Position numbers and translations under genes: made by a program
Notes under the pieces: generated by a model
What the model saw: the letters and a program-made list of their open reading frames with translations, nothing else
The model's database searches: none
Told to the model about the DNA's origin: nothing
Assembly (NCBI GenBank): GCA_011799875.1
Contig: CM022301.1
Coordinates: 89,299,667 to 89,363,666 of the forward strand
DNA length: 64,000 nucleotides
From: Thinopyrum elongatum
Taxonomy: Eukaryota > Streptophyta > Magnoliopsida > Poales > Poaceae
Reading direction: 5' to 3'
Shown here: positions 1 to 11,369 of the stretch, one piece after another
How positions within the stretch are numbered: the stretch's first letter is position 1
Layout: each line of letters opens with the position of its first letter

Positions 1-57
1 ACGTGTGCTAATCTTGGAGGTGTCATTCGTTCGGCACTAGATCGGATTGGATCGCGA

Positions 58-243
58 TTGGATCGTGAAGAGTACGACTACATCAACCACATTACGACGC
101 TAACGCTTTCGGTCTACAAGGGTATGCAGACACACTCCCCTCTTGTTGCTATACATTCCTATATTAGATCTTGGGTGTTCGTAGGATTTTTTTTATTTTC
201 ATGCTTTGTTCCCGAGCAGTGTATATGTTTCTCATGTATTTAG
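58..243 (+). other. Short open frame of unknown nature
   Basis: A 61-codon open frame whose first ~22 residues (from 58 to about 121) look protein-like (DREEYDYINHITTL) and are followed by GGTATGCAG, which could be a splice donor. It may be an exon fragment running in from the left of the window. No family is recognised and the rest of the frame looks like AT-rich non-coding DNA. Confidence 0.15.
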
Positions 244-545
244 TACAGCCAAATTCGATTTAGTTCTCACATGCATAACAATACAAAATTGTACCCACAA
301 CAAATGAACATCACAGTTAACTGGACACCTCAACAAATGAACCAAGCAGTTAACTGAGCACCACATTGCGGAACATAACATATACTAGAAGATTAGACAG
401 TTAACGAAGCCAAGCATGCTTAAGAACTACTAGGAAATATAGCAATTGTATATGTTTCTCATGTACACCGTACATCCAAATTCGATTTTATTTCTCACAT
501 GGATAACAATACAAATTTGTACCCACAAAAATTGAACATCATATT
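220..545. repeat. Imperfect direct repeat of about 100 bp (two copies)
   Basis: Two imperfect copies lie at about 220-317 and 445-543. Each starts with TATATGTTTCTCATGTA and runs through CCAAATTCGATT, TTTCTCACATG(C/G)ATAACAATACAAA and TTGTACCCACAA. The DNA between them repeats short tgaaccaa/gttaactga words. No coding potential is visible. Confidence 0.6.
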
Positions 546-669
546 TCAGAATTGAACCAAAGAGTTAACTAAACATCACAACAAATGAACCAAACTGTTA
601 AATGAACATCACATTTCAGAAGAACATATTGCATATTAACCTTACATTGGACAATTCACTAGAAGGCAC

Positions 670-860
670 AGGAGGTGGCCTCAAGAAAACACCACGAACT
701 ATCGTTTAAAGCAGCCAACCGCGTGGCGGCGTCCACGCGCGAGGCGTTGATGGTGGCCTCGACGGCGGGGTGCTCCTCCAAGATCTGGCGGTCGGCATGC
801 ATGGCAGCCATCGCGACCTCATCCGCGCGTGTGACCATGATTTGCTTATATGCTGCTAGA
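670..860 (-). pseudogene. Coding-like fragment, hypothetical protein
   Basis: On the minus strand a GC-rich stretch reads as an alanine- and acid-rich helical protein (ADEVAMAAMHADRQILEEHP, then VEATINASRVDAATRLAALN). It has no clear start or splice context. It resembles poorly characterised, TE-associated grass ORFs with coiled-coil composition, and I cannot assign a function. The + strand frame over the same bases is a shadow. Confidence 0.25.
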
Positions 861-875
861 TGCTCCTTGAGCTGA

Positions 876-1449
876 TGGCTATAATGCGTGCACCATGGCT
901 ATGGCGGGACTTATTTGGAGGATGGGGCAATGATTTGGGTTGAAGGTATCGTGCAGGTGGTCGGGGCATGTGGGATGGAGGAGGAAGAGGATGGGGGTGG
1001 GGTGTGGATTACCTGACTATATCGATGAGGCCGCATAGCAGGAAGGAGCATCATCGGCGAGGAGGCGGCGCTGCAAAGCAAGCAGTGAAGGTTTAAACTT
1101 GGAAAGGAAGGAGAAAACAATGGAAATGTGGCTTTTGGTGTGGGAAGGGGGCGGGGAGCTAGATATTTTTGCGGTTGCCAAAATTTTTGGCTTGATGCAG
1201 CGAAAAACTGGCGCACAAGTGTGGTTACCATGCGGGCGAAGGACTGTAGCCGACGAAGCTTTCAGTGTAAGCCATACATGAGGGAATCCCAAAAGATTTT
1301 ATACTGCATCGCACACAATTCTTGCTAATAAACTATTTGTGGTGTACTTGATTTTTTTCATTTTGATTTGAAAGACAAAATTGGGTTACGGCGAGAAAAG
1401 ACGGTGTTTGAATTGCTAGAACATTCATCTGCAGTGAACATGCAACTAT
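876..1449. other. No recognisable gene
   Basis: Mixed GC-rich and AT-rich spacer. Short open frames on both strands overlap one another and carry no recognisable domain. Confidence 0.4.
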
Positions 1450-2805
1450 AGGAGTGTCATGTTAAAATTTGAAATTATCGAGGGTTCGTTTGGCCTTTTT
1501 ATACATTAATTGAGTTTCTAGGCATTTAATGTGCATAATTCAAATTTGAACTACAGCCACATGCTCCAGTGCACCAAAGTTGGTTGAAAAATCATATGTG
1601 TGTCCTTGAGTGAATGTTTAGGTCCCATGCAAGAAATAGGAATGAATTTTAAACATCTGGGCATCGTGGCTCGGCCGAAAATATTTAGAAACTTGGTTTT
1701 TAAATTCCTGTAAATCCAAAACTCGCCTGAAAATCAGGAAACTTGGCATGGTATCTTGACATGTCACCAACATGTTATGGTAAATTTTTTATCCGATTTG
1801 GGACAAGTTTTGGTATAAGCTTCTTGCAAACCAAAACTTCTCTCAAGAAGGCTCATGGTTCCGATAGGGAATGTATCACCTTTGTAGGCGAAACGACATA
1901 CGCTACCTCTTCCTGCCTTGATTTTTTTCAGAGGCAACATAGACCAATAGGAGTGTCGTGCTAAAATTTGGAATTAATTTGGGTTCGTTTGGCCTTTTTT
2001 ATACATTAATCGAGTTTTCTAGGCATTTAATGTGCATAATTTAAATTTGAACTACAAGCACATGCTCCAGTGCACCAAAATGGGTTGAAAATCATATATG
2101 TGTCCTTGGTGAATGTTTAGGTCCCATGCAAGAAATGAGAATAAATTTCAAACATCTGGGTGTCGTGGCTCGACCGAAAACATTGAGAAACTTGGTTTTT
2201 AAATTCCTGTAAATCCAAAACTCGCCTGAAAATCATGAAACTTGTCATGGTGTCTTGACATGTCACCAACATGTTGTGGTAAAAAATTTGTCCGATTTGG
2301 GACAAGTTTTGGTATAAGCTTGTTACAAATCTGAGCTTCCCTCAAGAAGCCTTACGGTTTCGATGGGGAACGTGTCACCTTTGTGGGCGAAACGATATAT
2401 GCTGCCTCTTCCTGCCTTGATTTTTCTACAGAGGCAACATAGAGCAATAGGAGTATCGTGCTAAGATTTGGAATTATTCCTGGTTTGTTTAGACTTTTTT
2501 ATACATTAATTGAGTTTTCTAGGCATTTAATGTGCATAATTCGAATTTGAACTACATGCACATGTTTGAGTTGACCAAAATGAGTTGAAAAATCATATAT
2601 GTGTCCTTGCGTGAATGTTTAGGTTCCATGCAAGAATGAGAATGAATTTCAAACATCTGGGCGTCGTGACTCGGCCAAAAACATTGAGAAATTTGGTTTC
2701 TAAATTCCTGTAAATCCAAAACTCACCTGAAAATCATGAAATTTGGCATGTTGCCTTGACATGGCACCAACATGATGTGATAATTTTTTTGTGCGATTTG
2801 CGAAG
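1450..2805. repeat. Tandem repeat, ~500-bp unit, 2.7 copies
   Basis: The word AGGAGTGTCGTGCTAAAATTTGGAA (variants) recurs at about 1450, 1948 and 2449, giving a period of 498-501 bp. Within each unit the same landmarks follow in order: a GGTTCGTTTGGCC/ATACATTAAT block, GTGTCCTTG, CATCTGGGCGTCGTGGCTCG, CCTGTAAATCCAAAACTC and CACCAACATG. The third copy stops at about 2800. No long open frame exists, so it is a diverged non-coding TE-type repeat. Confidence 0.8.
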
Positions 2806-3216
2806 ACGCGCACATTAACAACCAACAAAGTCATTTTGGAATAAAGGGATGCCACGTTACAATCGGAAACACAAGTATTATTGAAACCGTGGGCGTTCTA
2901 CTAACCATTTACGTGCCGCCATGCGTCCCCAATTTTATTGGCTAGGAGGCGTCGTGCGGGCTAGCTATTTGAGTAGACGGGAGGCATGCGAGCAGACCGC
3001 TGCACAGACTCATCGGGAGGCGAGACCTTTGACCTTTATCCGCTGCCCACCTCGCTCCCAACTTCTTCATTAATGGCGTCTAAGCCCGTATTTTATAGGC
3101 CCTTAATGGTGTGGCTAGGTCTCAGTCGGCTGAGATTTAAGAGAGAAAAAAGAAAATTTTGCATGGATCTTGATGTAAGATCTCACAGACATAGCATTGA
3201 CTGAGACTTAGCAAGA

Positions 3217-3219
<3 letters not shown>
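2806..3219. other. Spacer without a recognised gene
   Basis: Unique-looking sequence between the ~500-bp repeats and the TA tract. The 72-codon frame at 2986-3204 has no recognisable motif. Confidence 0.4.

Positions 3220-3279
<60 letters not shown>
3220..3279. repeat. (TA)n microsatellite, ~30 units
   Basis: Sixty bases of uninterrupted TA dinucleotide. Such tracts slip in replication, so the exact length is unreliable. Confidence 0.97.
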
Positions 3280-3286
<7 letters not shown>

Positions 3287-3418
3287 ATGGATAATAATTG
3301 TCTTACATATTCAGGAAGATAATTAAAATGTCACATGCGGCAACGCCCAAAAGACAAAGGGGCAAAAGAAGAAGGAAGACGCAAACAACAATATGGGTCG
3401 CTACTCTCTACTTCTCCT

Positions 3419-4108
3419 CTACTCCGCCATCTTCGTCATTTCGTCCATGACGCAAGAGTTCTCACGGCGAGCGGCGATGATCTCTTTCACGTCCTCAATA
3501 TGTCGCTTGACAGCAGCCACAGATTCCTCCACCAGCATTTCGCGCTCGATGCGGAGCTTAGCATTCTCGTCCATAAGTTTCTTGAACATGACGGTCATCT
3601 TCTTCAACAAGGTAGTGCTCTCCTCATGCTGCTTCGCCCTACCGGCGGTCTTCGCCCTTAGCAGGTCGCGCTGGGTGCGGAGCTTCGCCTTGTCATCCCT
3701 TAGTCCCTAGATGACGCCGGTCGCCTTATCCAACGAGGCATTGATCTCCTCCTGTAGCTTCGTCCAGCCGAAGATCTCATCCATCAGCTTATTGAGCATA
3801 GTGTGCATGCGCCTGTGAGAGCCATCGCCTTCCCGCGAGAGATCTTTCCAGGCCGCCGTGGCGCGGCAGGACCTCTCAGCTGCTTCCACGGGGCAGCGGG
3901 ACATCTGTGCTGCTTTCGTAGTGGGGCCGAACCACTCTGCTGGTTTGGCGGCGTGGCGGGACCTCTGTGCTGCTTCGACGACACGGCGGGATCTCTCGGC
4001 TGTTATCGCGGCAAGGCGGGACATCTCTGTTTGCTTCCGCTTCCATGCTCGCCGCTCCCTAGTCATTTCTCGACCCAGAACTCCTCCTACGGGCCATGGC
4101 AGACACAA
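3419..4108 (-). pseudogene. Coiled-coil-like ORF interrupted by one TAG
   Basis: Two open stretches lie in the same minus-strand frame, 4108-3710 and 3706-3419, separated only by a TAG codon at 3707-3709. Read through, they make about 229 codons rich in K, E, R and A. The N-terminal half holds AERSRRVVEAAQRSR-type repeats of ~15-18 residues; the C-terminal half has heptad-like helices (LRDDKAKLRTQRDLLRAKTA, KKLMDENAKLRIEREMLVEE). The frame bias across the stop suggests a real coding sequence with one nonsense mutation. It resembles grass TE-associated hypothetical proteins, with no function assigned. Overlapping + strand frames are shadows. Confidence 0.5.
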
Positions 4109-4479
4109 GGAACGACGAAGAAAGACTTGTTTGTTTGTTGATGAGGAACCGAGAAGGAATGTGCACTCATTTTCGAGTAGGTAGTATTTATAACCTAGTA
4201 ATAAGCTGCTAAGTGGGAAACCGTTTAGATTTTGATCGGTGTGAACAGATTTGCAATTAAATATAGCGTGGTAATTTGGAATGTGATATCAACCAAGCTC
4301 AAAATTTATTGACGGTTCCGGTTTTGAAGTGCGGCATGATTCCCGGATGACGTAGCATGGGCACACGTTCTCGGATGCGTACGTGGCGTGTGCACCGTAG
4401 GATGCACCGCAATCGGCGATGTCAGCACACGACTTGTTCCATCAACCGTGCACGCTCGTTATTACCATCGTGCACGATT

Positions 4480-5126
4480 CTTTAAATTATAATATGTGCT
4501 CGTCTATCGCACACACCTTGATCTGGCTGACCGTTTCTGTTGTTTTGGCTAATCGCACACAGTTCATCTGAGTAAACTGTATGCCATCTATCGCACGCAC
4601 CTTGATCTGGCTGACCATTTCTATTGTTTTGTCTCATCGCAAATAGTTCATTTGAGTGAACTGTATGCCGTCTATCGCACACACCTTGATCTGGCTGACC
4701 GTTTATGTTGTTTTCACTTATCACAAACAGTTCATTCGAGTGAACTGTATGCCGTCTATTGCACACACCTTGATTTGACTGACCATTTCTGTCACCTTGA
4801 TATGGCTAACCGTTTATGTTGTTTTCACTTATCACAAACAGTCCATTCGAGTGAACTGTATGCCGTCTATCGCACACACATCTTGATTTGACTGACCGTT
4901 TCTGTTGTTTCGCTCATCGCAAACAGTTCATATGGATCAACTATATGACACTTATCGCACACGTGACTCTAATCTGAATCGTGCTTGATGCCTCCGCCAT
5001 TGCATACAATTTGTTTTATTGGTGGCGATTTTATTACGATACCGTTTGCAATTCATGCATCACACACAGTTTGGTCGAAGGTTCTCCGACACATGTGTCA
5101 CGTTAGCACCATCCTGCAGTAGTGAT
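4480..5126 (-). mobile_element. CACTA-like transposon end with subterminal repeats
   Basis: About five copies of an ~84-bp unit (landmarks ATCGCACACACCTTGAT, CTGGCTGACCGTTT, CAGTTCAT and GTGAACTGTATGCCGTCTAT) run from 4495 to 4960. The block ends at about 5126 in CTGCAGTAGTG, the reverse complement of a CACTACTGCAG terminus. Clustered subterminal repeats beside a CACTA terminus are typical of that superfamily. I found no matching left end and no transposase, so this is a truncated or non-autonomous remnant. Confidence 0.5.
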
Positions 5127-5469
5127 AACTAATCCACTGTAGGTATATGTATAACTCTAGAGTAAGCTATGTTCTTCTTCTCTCTTTTTAGAACTTTCTA
5201 CTTGTAATTGGACTCTTGTTTTATTTTGAGGGGGAATAAACCACCGTGGGACAGTTGCCGTACAGTAAATAATAAAAAAACACTTCCTATATCCATTGCT
5301 CCAAAATGGATACCAAGTAATCCTAAGTGGATTACATCAGTGCATTACATCAATAACTCGCTAAATGTAGAATTCTATATTTAAAATGTTGCTACTATCA
5401 TCAATTACCTATACCAGTACGTGTTATCTTTGTGGTACATACCTTTTATCAGTAACCAACAAATCAAAA

Positions 5470-5852
5470 ATTAGAAACCCAATTCCCAAATCCTAGCTCT
5501 AAACCCTAATTCCAAAATCGACGGGGGGGGGGGGGGGGGGGGGGGGGGGTGTGTGCTTACCCAAGGCCTTCGATTCCGGTGGTCCATTGATTGCTCCCCA
5601 TCGGGGTGTTGAGCACCTACGGGCAAGAGCAGCCTTCGCCGCATGCTCCGAAAGACGCCACACAGACTGGAAGATGCTACTGCAGCAACAATTGTCCGCT
5701 TCCGAATCATCCTCCCAGTTGCCGCCCTTTACTCTAGTGTCGGCATGGGTTACTCTGAACATGCCGCCGCCTGATTCTGCATCCACCATGCGAGCACGAC
5801 TTGGGAGGGAGCGAGAGGGAAGTGATGCCCCGTGACGTGAGCCCTTTGCCAC
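5470..5852 (-). CDS. Putative first exon of an unknown or TE-associated gene
   Basis: A minus-strand open frame from ATG 5852 reads MAKGSRHGASLPSRSLPSRA and continues to about 5563, where GCCTTGG is followed by GTAAGC, a good splice donor. Beyond the donor lies a 27-base G tract (+ strand) that would read as poly-proline, which suggests intron rather than exon. No domain is recognised and no downstream exon could be placed. It may be a recurrent TE-linked ORF; the + strand frame is its shadow. Confidence 0.3.
5523..5549. repeat. Poly-G tract, 27 bases
   Basis: An uninterrupted run of 27 G on the + strand, flanked by GAC and TGTGTG. It can form G-quadruplexes and its length is probably uncertain. 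Confidence 0.95.
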
Positions 5853-6405
5853 ATCAAAAATGGGTCACACACATACAATGCTTTCTGTGAGTGTTTGACA
5901 TTGTGCTCGGCGGTTTTTGTGCCTGATAAGGAAAGTGATGGTTTTTTGCTGACACCATAATAGCGACGGTTTTATGCTTTTTACTCTCATTTCAGAGAAA
6001 GCAGCATCCAAATTCGTCATCACCTCTATGTTTTTCGCTAGACTGGAAAAAGGACGTTTAGTCCTATAAACGTGGTCACTAAGTTTGACTAACTAAAGGT
6101 TAAATGAGAAGAATATGCTAAACTGATGCCCGATTGGCTGCAGGCCGTTGATTATTGAATCGCCGGCTTCTGCCCGTTTCCTTTCGATTTCTTCGCTTGT
6201 GGCGAGTCACAGCGTTGCAATTTCCCAGCACTTAACTCGCACGACCTACCCACCAACCACCCCGCAGACTGACCAGACTGAATTGATCGATAATAAATCA
6301 GCACGCTGCACGCGCTGGGGGTCTGAGTCGGAGGAGGAAGAAGATCGAGGAGCAGCAGATTCGTTCGCACAAAGCGCCGGGATCAGATCCATCTCTCCGC
6401 GCGCG

Positions 6406-8470
6406 ATGTCTGAGGTGGCGGCGATGACGGGGCAGGCGTACATGAGACAGCTCTCCAAGCACCCTCTCCGCACCAAGGCCATCACCTCCGGGGTGCTGGC
6501 CGGCTGCAGCGACGCAGTCGCCCAGAAGATCTCCGGCGTCAAGAAGCTCCAGCTCAGGAGGCTCCTCCTCATAATGGTACCTAGCTTGTCCCTGCTTTCT
6601 CATTTCTCTTGCTTGTTTGCAATTTGCCGATCCACACATTACATCTCTTGATCCATCCCCACCAGCCACCTACCCCGCAAAGTAGGCATACAGTGTTAGT
6701 ACAACTGCCGTCTTTTTGATGAATCAAGGTTAACCAACGCAGTAATCTCGTCTTATTAATTTCCACAAATCCAATTCAGCAGCAGTACCTAACAAGTATT
6801 ATGTTTAAGTTCAGAAAACGCAATCGACAAAAATTACATATTGTGAGTTTTCAGATAATTGTGTGAATTTCCATAGATGTACAATATGCATTAGTAGCAG
6901 CACTTGTAAACAATCATACAAAATTATGATAATTTTTTAACAGCACAAAAAGACAAATTTGTGTATGTACTAATCCTACTTTCCCTTTCATGTTTTCTTT
7001 GTACAGTATACAAAAGGTCGTATTTTTGCACAAAATCTGCAGTTTATGAGTTTATCTACTGATTTTCTAGAGTGGAAGATAATATTATCATTCTTATTTT
7101 ATAGATGCGAGTGACATGTTTTGAATCGGGCAGAAACTAATGGTAGATGAAGGACTTGACCTTATGCTTAATGTCTGTCTTTTTAGTTCAGTACTGCATG
7201 CACCAAAGAGCTTAAGCAGTCCGTTCATTCTACTCTTCTTTTGATATCATATATGCTGTCGTAATTAGTAGTATCTAACTTGTATTATGACTATGTGATT
7301 GGCAAACAAACAGCTCTATGGATTTGCATACGCAGGACCATTCGGTCATTTTTTCCACAAGCTTATGGACAAGATTTTCAAGGGACAGAAGAAAGGAAAA
7401 GAAACTACAGCCAAGAAGGCATGCATGCAACTATCTTTGATCTTGGCATTTACTCATGGACCATGCATCATTTTCTCGCAGCTCAATTAATTAACTGGTA
7501 TTTTTGCACTATATATGCAGGTCATAGTGGAGCAGCTAACTGTATCACCATGGAACAATATGATGTTCATGATGTACTACGGTCTGGTAGTTGAAGGTAT
7601 TCTAAGTTGAATGCATATTTTCGATCAAACTCCTCTTTATGTACAGATATCAAGAAAAATCTTGCTGGCAGTTCTTTTCATGTATATGTGCAGATATCAT
7701 TTCATTTCTACAAAATGGCTACAACTTAATCTGTCCTTTTCCAAAATAAAAATAAAAATTCTAGTGCCAGTTCTCAGTTGTGAGGTTCCTGGGGCTGTAG
7801 ATTACTGTTTTGTGTGGTGCTTGAATTTTGCCAAGGAAAAAAATGCATTTCTTGCTGTTTAGGATTGTAGGCACTTCCCTGGCCAAGTCTTGGGCATTGA
7901 TCAGATTGCAAGGGTCTATTCATCCATTCTCTCATGAACTTCCTTTTTCAGCGAGTAATGGCAACATGGAAAGTAATTTTTAAAAATTTCAGGGAGGCCA
8001 TTCGGGCAAGTAAAGAGCAAGGTCAAGAAGGACTTTGCAAACATCCAGTTGACAGCTTGGAAGGTATTACTATCCATCACCTAATTTGTGTCTTGCTTGT
8101 AGTGGATATTTCTAGTCTGCTTATCTTTTTTCTGCTCATCGAAAAGCTTTAGAATACTGAATACATGAGCAATATATAACGCTTGTTTATACCTTTCTGT
8201 GGCTGCATGCAGTTCTGGCCAATAGTTAGCTGGATCAACTATGAGTACATGCCACTCCAGCTCCGAGTTCTTTTCGCCAGCTCCGTTGCATCATGCTGGT
8301 ATGACCCTGATTAATCTCCTTGTTTGTTTTTTCTTTTAAAAGTTTTAAATAGAAGATTATCAATAATGCTTGATGTACTCATCCTGCCGGTTTGGATCTG
8401 CAATTACAGGGCAGTGTTTCTGAACCTGAAAGCAGCAAGATCCATTGCCGGCGCTAGTAAGAATGCATAA
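6406..8470 (+). CDS. Mpv17/PMP22-family membrane protein, 6 exons
   Basis: Coding exons are 6406-6576, 7314-7418, 7521-7596, 7993-8063, 8213-8298 and 8410-8470. They join without phase conflict into 189 residues, the usual size of the family. The protein starts MSEVAAMTGQAYMRQL, then HPLRTKAITSGVLAGCSDAV, and carries the family core: LYGFAYAGPFGHFFHKLMD (exon 2), SPWNNMMFMMYYGLVVEG (exon 3), QLTAWKFWPIVSWINYEYMP spanning exons 4-5, and FLNLKAARSIAG near the end. Four hydrophobic helices are expected. Family members are integral proteins of peroxisomal or inner mitochondrial membranes, often thought to affect pore conductance; the substrate is unknown. ATG 6406 is the first ATG of the frame. 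Intron 2 uses a GC donor (AAG|GCATGC), while the others are GT-AG. The best plant match in memory is the PXMP2/4 group. Confidence 0.92.
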
Positions 8471-8735
8471 AAGAAGGATGGAAGGAAGGGGCTAGTGCTA
8501 CATTGTATTTCTAGCTAATTAAGTATCCACTAGTGATTTTCTCAGTTCATTTTTATCACTCAGTTTGTATTTATGTTTCTATTTGAACCCCTCGAGCATC
8601 GAGAACCTAGAGTGAATGTTTCAACTAAGTATGTGTCAATGTGAAGAGTCCCTTTCTTGCCACTGGAAAAATAAAACTACTCCCTCCGTCACGGAGGGAG
8701 TACAAAGCAAAAATTATCCTCTAGAAGGTACCATG
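8471..8735 (+). other. 3' flank of the Mpv17-family gene
   Basis: AT-rich sequence after the TAA at 8468-8470, probably 3' UTR. It contains the short Stowaway-like palindrome described separately. No polyadenylation signal stands out. Confidence 0.5.
8678..8702. mobile_element. Collapsed Stowaway-type MITE remnant
   Basis: The bases TACTCCCTCCG, TCA, CGGAGGGAGTA form a perfect 11-bp inverted repeat with a 3-bp loop. CTCCCTCCG next to a TA target site is the terminal sequence of many Triticeae Stowaway MITEs, so the two ends seem to be fused with the interior lost. Confidence 0.6.
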
Positions 8736-9990
8736 TTATTCCTTTGGGAGGAAAATTGGGACTTGACTGGGATCTGACGCGTGCAAATAAATGACATGCT
8801 CTGAGGTTTGTAGAGTCTCAATGAAAAAAGCAGAAGTGAACCTCATGTCTCGTGGAATCCTAAACGAAATTGCACAGAATGTTGTCTGGATGCTCCAAGT
8901 AATCTTTGATGCAACAAACTTCTTAACTAGGGAGAGATGCCAGAAGGTGATAGATAAATGGGCACTGCTAGGTGTCGACCGACCGGCCGCCTCTTGGGCC
9001 GTATTACCTCCTTTCCGGTTTACAAGGCATGTGTGTATTTCTAGGTTGACAAATAGATCATGCGCACGTCCACGATCTTCTCTACCGTTGATTTGGTTGT
9101 TCTCTCTCGTCCAACACTGCCTCGCAACAGGGGGACCCACACCCCTGCCTCCCGTCTGTAGCTTCGTTCCTCTCACAGCAATATCACCGCCCCCTTCGTT
9201 CTCCCACGCGCACGGTTGCAGCAAGCCTCCCCCCCCCTTAGCAGCCCTGTCACCTCGGGCTCGTAGCATTGTCGTCGTAGCTTGCAGCACCGCCATCCGC
9301 ACTGCCATGGCTTGTCACATACGTGCTCCCCCTTCTGGACTCCCGCTCACAGCAGGTCGCAGCCTCGCCATTGTCGTTGAAGTACACACTATCCCTGGTC
9401 CTAGTATACACCATCGCCGTGCAGCTCCCGTGTGCTAGTGCTTGCAGCCGTAACGCGACAGACATGGCTTCTTGCATCAAACACCTTTGTTGGTCCCAGC
9501 ATATACCGTCGCGGGTCCCAACGCACGACGCTGTTGGTTGCAACTTCGCGTGCTCGTGCTTGCAGCCTCACCGGCGATGAAATTGTAGCATCGCCGACAA
9601 CGGGTCACAGCTCTGGCGCACATGGTTGTAGTGTCACCGACAATGGGTCACAACTCCATCATACATGGTTGTAGCATCGCTGACGACGGGTCGTAGCTCC
9701 GGCATACACGGTTGTGGCTCCTGCCATACATGGTTGCAGCATTCACCGAAATAGGATGCCGGTTGCAGCTCCAACGTGCACGATTGTAGCATCGCCGACA
9801 ACTGGGCATAGCATCCTAAAGGTGTCGATGCCGTTGCAACACTTTGTGTAGGTGCACGTGGAAGGTGTCCTTATAGCCTGCTTACATCACCTTATTATAC
9901 TTACTCTTAAATAAATATAAATAGATTCGCTTGATGCAGAAGCCGAGGATAATCCTCCTTTTCAAAAAATATAAATAAATAAATAGACAT
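8736..9990. repeat. Unclassified region with ~43-bp degenerate repeats
   Basis: The left part (8736-9100) has open frames on both strands with no recognised domain. From about 9240 to 9810 the words TTGCAGC, TTGTAGCATCGCCGACAAC, GGGTCACAGCTC and ACATGGTTGTAG recur roughly every 43-58 bp, a degenerate tandem array. The stretch ends in GAAGCCGAGGATAATCCTCC plus an A-rich run (9937-9987), which resembles a retroposon 3' tail. No gene is supported. Confidence 0.4.
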
Positions 9991-10039
9991 GTCGTGTTGG
10001 ATTTGTCATCAATCAAATACTCCTATAAGTCAGGTTGAC

Positions 10040-10338
10040 GAACCAACCTGTGGTTGGATGGTTAGAGGGACTGTGGTATCCCCAGCCCACCAGGGTTCAA
10101 GTCCTGGTGCTCGCATTTATTTCTGGATTATTTCAGGATTTCCGGCGATGCGCATTCAGTGGGAGGAGACGTTCCCGTCGATAACGAGGTGGCTACGGTG
10201 ATTTCGTAAATTTCAAGATGATATGCCGGCTCAGTCTTTCTGAGGTGCTCATAGGGGCAGGGTGTGCGTGTGTGCATTCATAGGGGTGAGTGTATGAGCG
10301 TGTATGTGAGCGCTTGCGTCTGTACTGTGTTAAAAAAA
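10040..10338 (+). mobile_element. tRNA-derived SINE (Au-like), full length, with 13-bp TSDs
   Basis: The body begins with a tRNA-like head. Box A is near TGGTTGGATGGTTAGAGG (from about 10051) and box B is GGTTCAAGTCC (about 10093). A family-specific body (CCGGCGATGCGCATTCAGTG, GATGATATGCCGGCTCAG, GTGCTCATAGGGGCAGGGTG) and a T(A)9 tail follow. The 13-bp duplication AAGTCAGGTTGAC sits at 10027-10039 and again at 10339-10351, just after the tail. This is a textbook target-primed retroposon, transcribed by RNA polymerase III when active. The body matches my memory of the Triticeae Au SINE family. Confidence 0.85.
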
Positions 10339-11369
10339 AAGTCAGGTTGACCAAATTTTTTCTATTGATCAGAGGTTGACCCAATATTGGTTGTGCTCGG
10401 TATCCAAAAACAACGGAATTCGACCCATCGCGCACGTTCGCAGTATGCCGAACGAATACGTTGATCTTAATTGAACCTAACAATGTCGGTTTTTTTTTTC
10501 CGACTTACTAAGAGTCTTCCCGAGCGCGACTAGGACCTAGCCGCCGCCGGCCCGCCGGCACTACTGCCGGCCCTCCGCCGCGTTGCGTCCAGCCGGCCGA
10601 ATCCTCCGCTGCGCCGACGCCGGTACAGGATCCCAGCAGCCCCTCCCTCCGTCGAGCAGCGTCTTCCTCCCATCAACGCCGCCTCCGACCGGAGCTACGC
10701 CGGCGACCAGTCCATAGGCAGGTAGCCACCACTCCTTCGTCCTCCTCACCCCTCCTTCGTCCTCCTCACCCTTCCTTTCTCTTGCATCCTCTGTTTGTTT
10801 TTTTTCCTGATTTTTGTATTTGATGAGCACTTGCTGTAGATTTCATATTGTGAGAATATAATGATGATTATTTATTGATGAGCGCCTGCTGCATGATTTT
10901 TCCAGTGCATATTCAAGTTTACATGTGAAAGGATTTTGCTTGATAGGTGTTTGTGATAATGCCGATAGGGGCAAATGTTTACAAATTGTAGTTTGAATTT
11001 TTTTCAGATGAGCAAATGTTTTGGTTTAAACATGTTAGGGCATTTCTAACTGATCACTTGTATATAACGAAGGATCCGGTGGAGTAAACCTTTAGTGGAG
11101 TATTTTTACTCCACTAAATTTTGGCCGGACTTAGTGGTGCATTTTATCGAACACTTGGTATGCGTTTTGTCAAACACTTGGTAGGCAGAGTTGATATTCA
11201 GAAACAACAGCTCGTCGGCCACAGAAACGACAGCTCGTCGGCGGACATAAACAAAATCAGGACAATTGCATATACAGCTCGTCGGTGGTGCACGGGGGCG
11301 AGCAGGGGTGCGACGAGGCCGCGCGTCCGTGCGCGAACAGAGGCAAGGGCCAGGGCTGCTCACCTCCTT

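Noticed and set aside
4495..4960. A CRISPR-like array
   Set aside because: The ~84-bp units are directly tandem with no unique spacers, and this is a plant nuclear sequence; they are transposon subterminal repeats.
8736..9438. Two overlapping ORFs of 190 and 215 codons on opposite strands
   Set aside because: There is no motif, no splice context and no clear coding bias; the right half overlaps a degenerate repeat.
10040..10120. A possible functional tRNA gene
   Set aside because: Boxes A and B are present, but the sequence continues into a SINE body with an A tail and target duplications, and no cloverleaf is evident.
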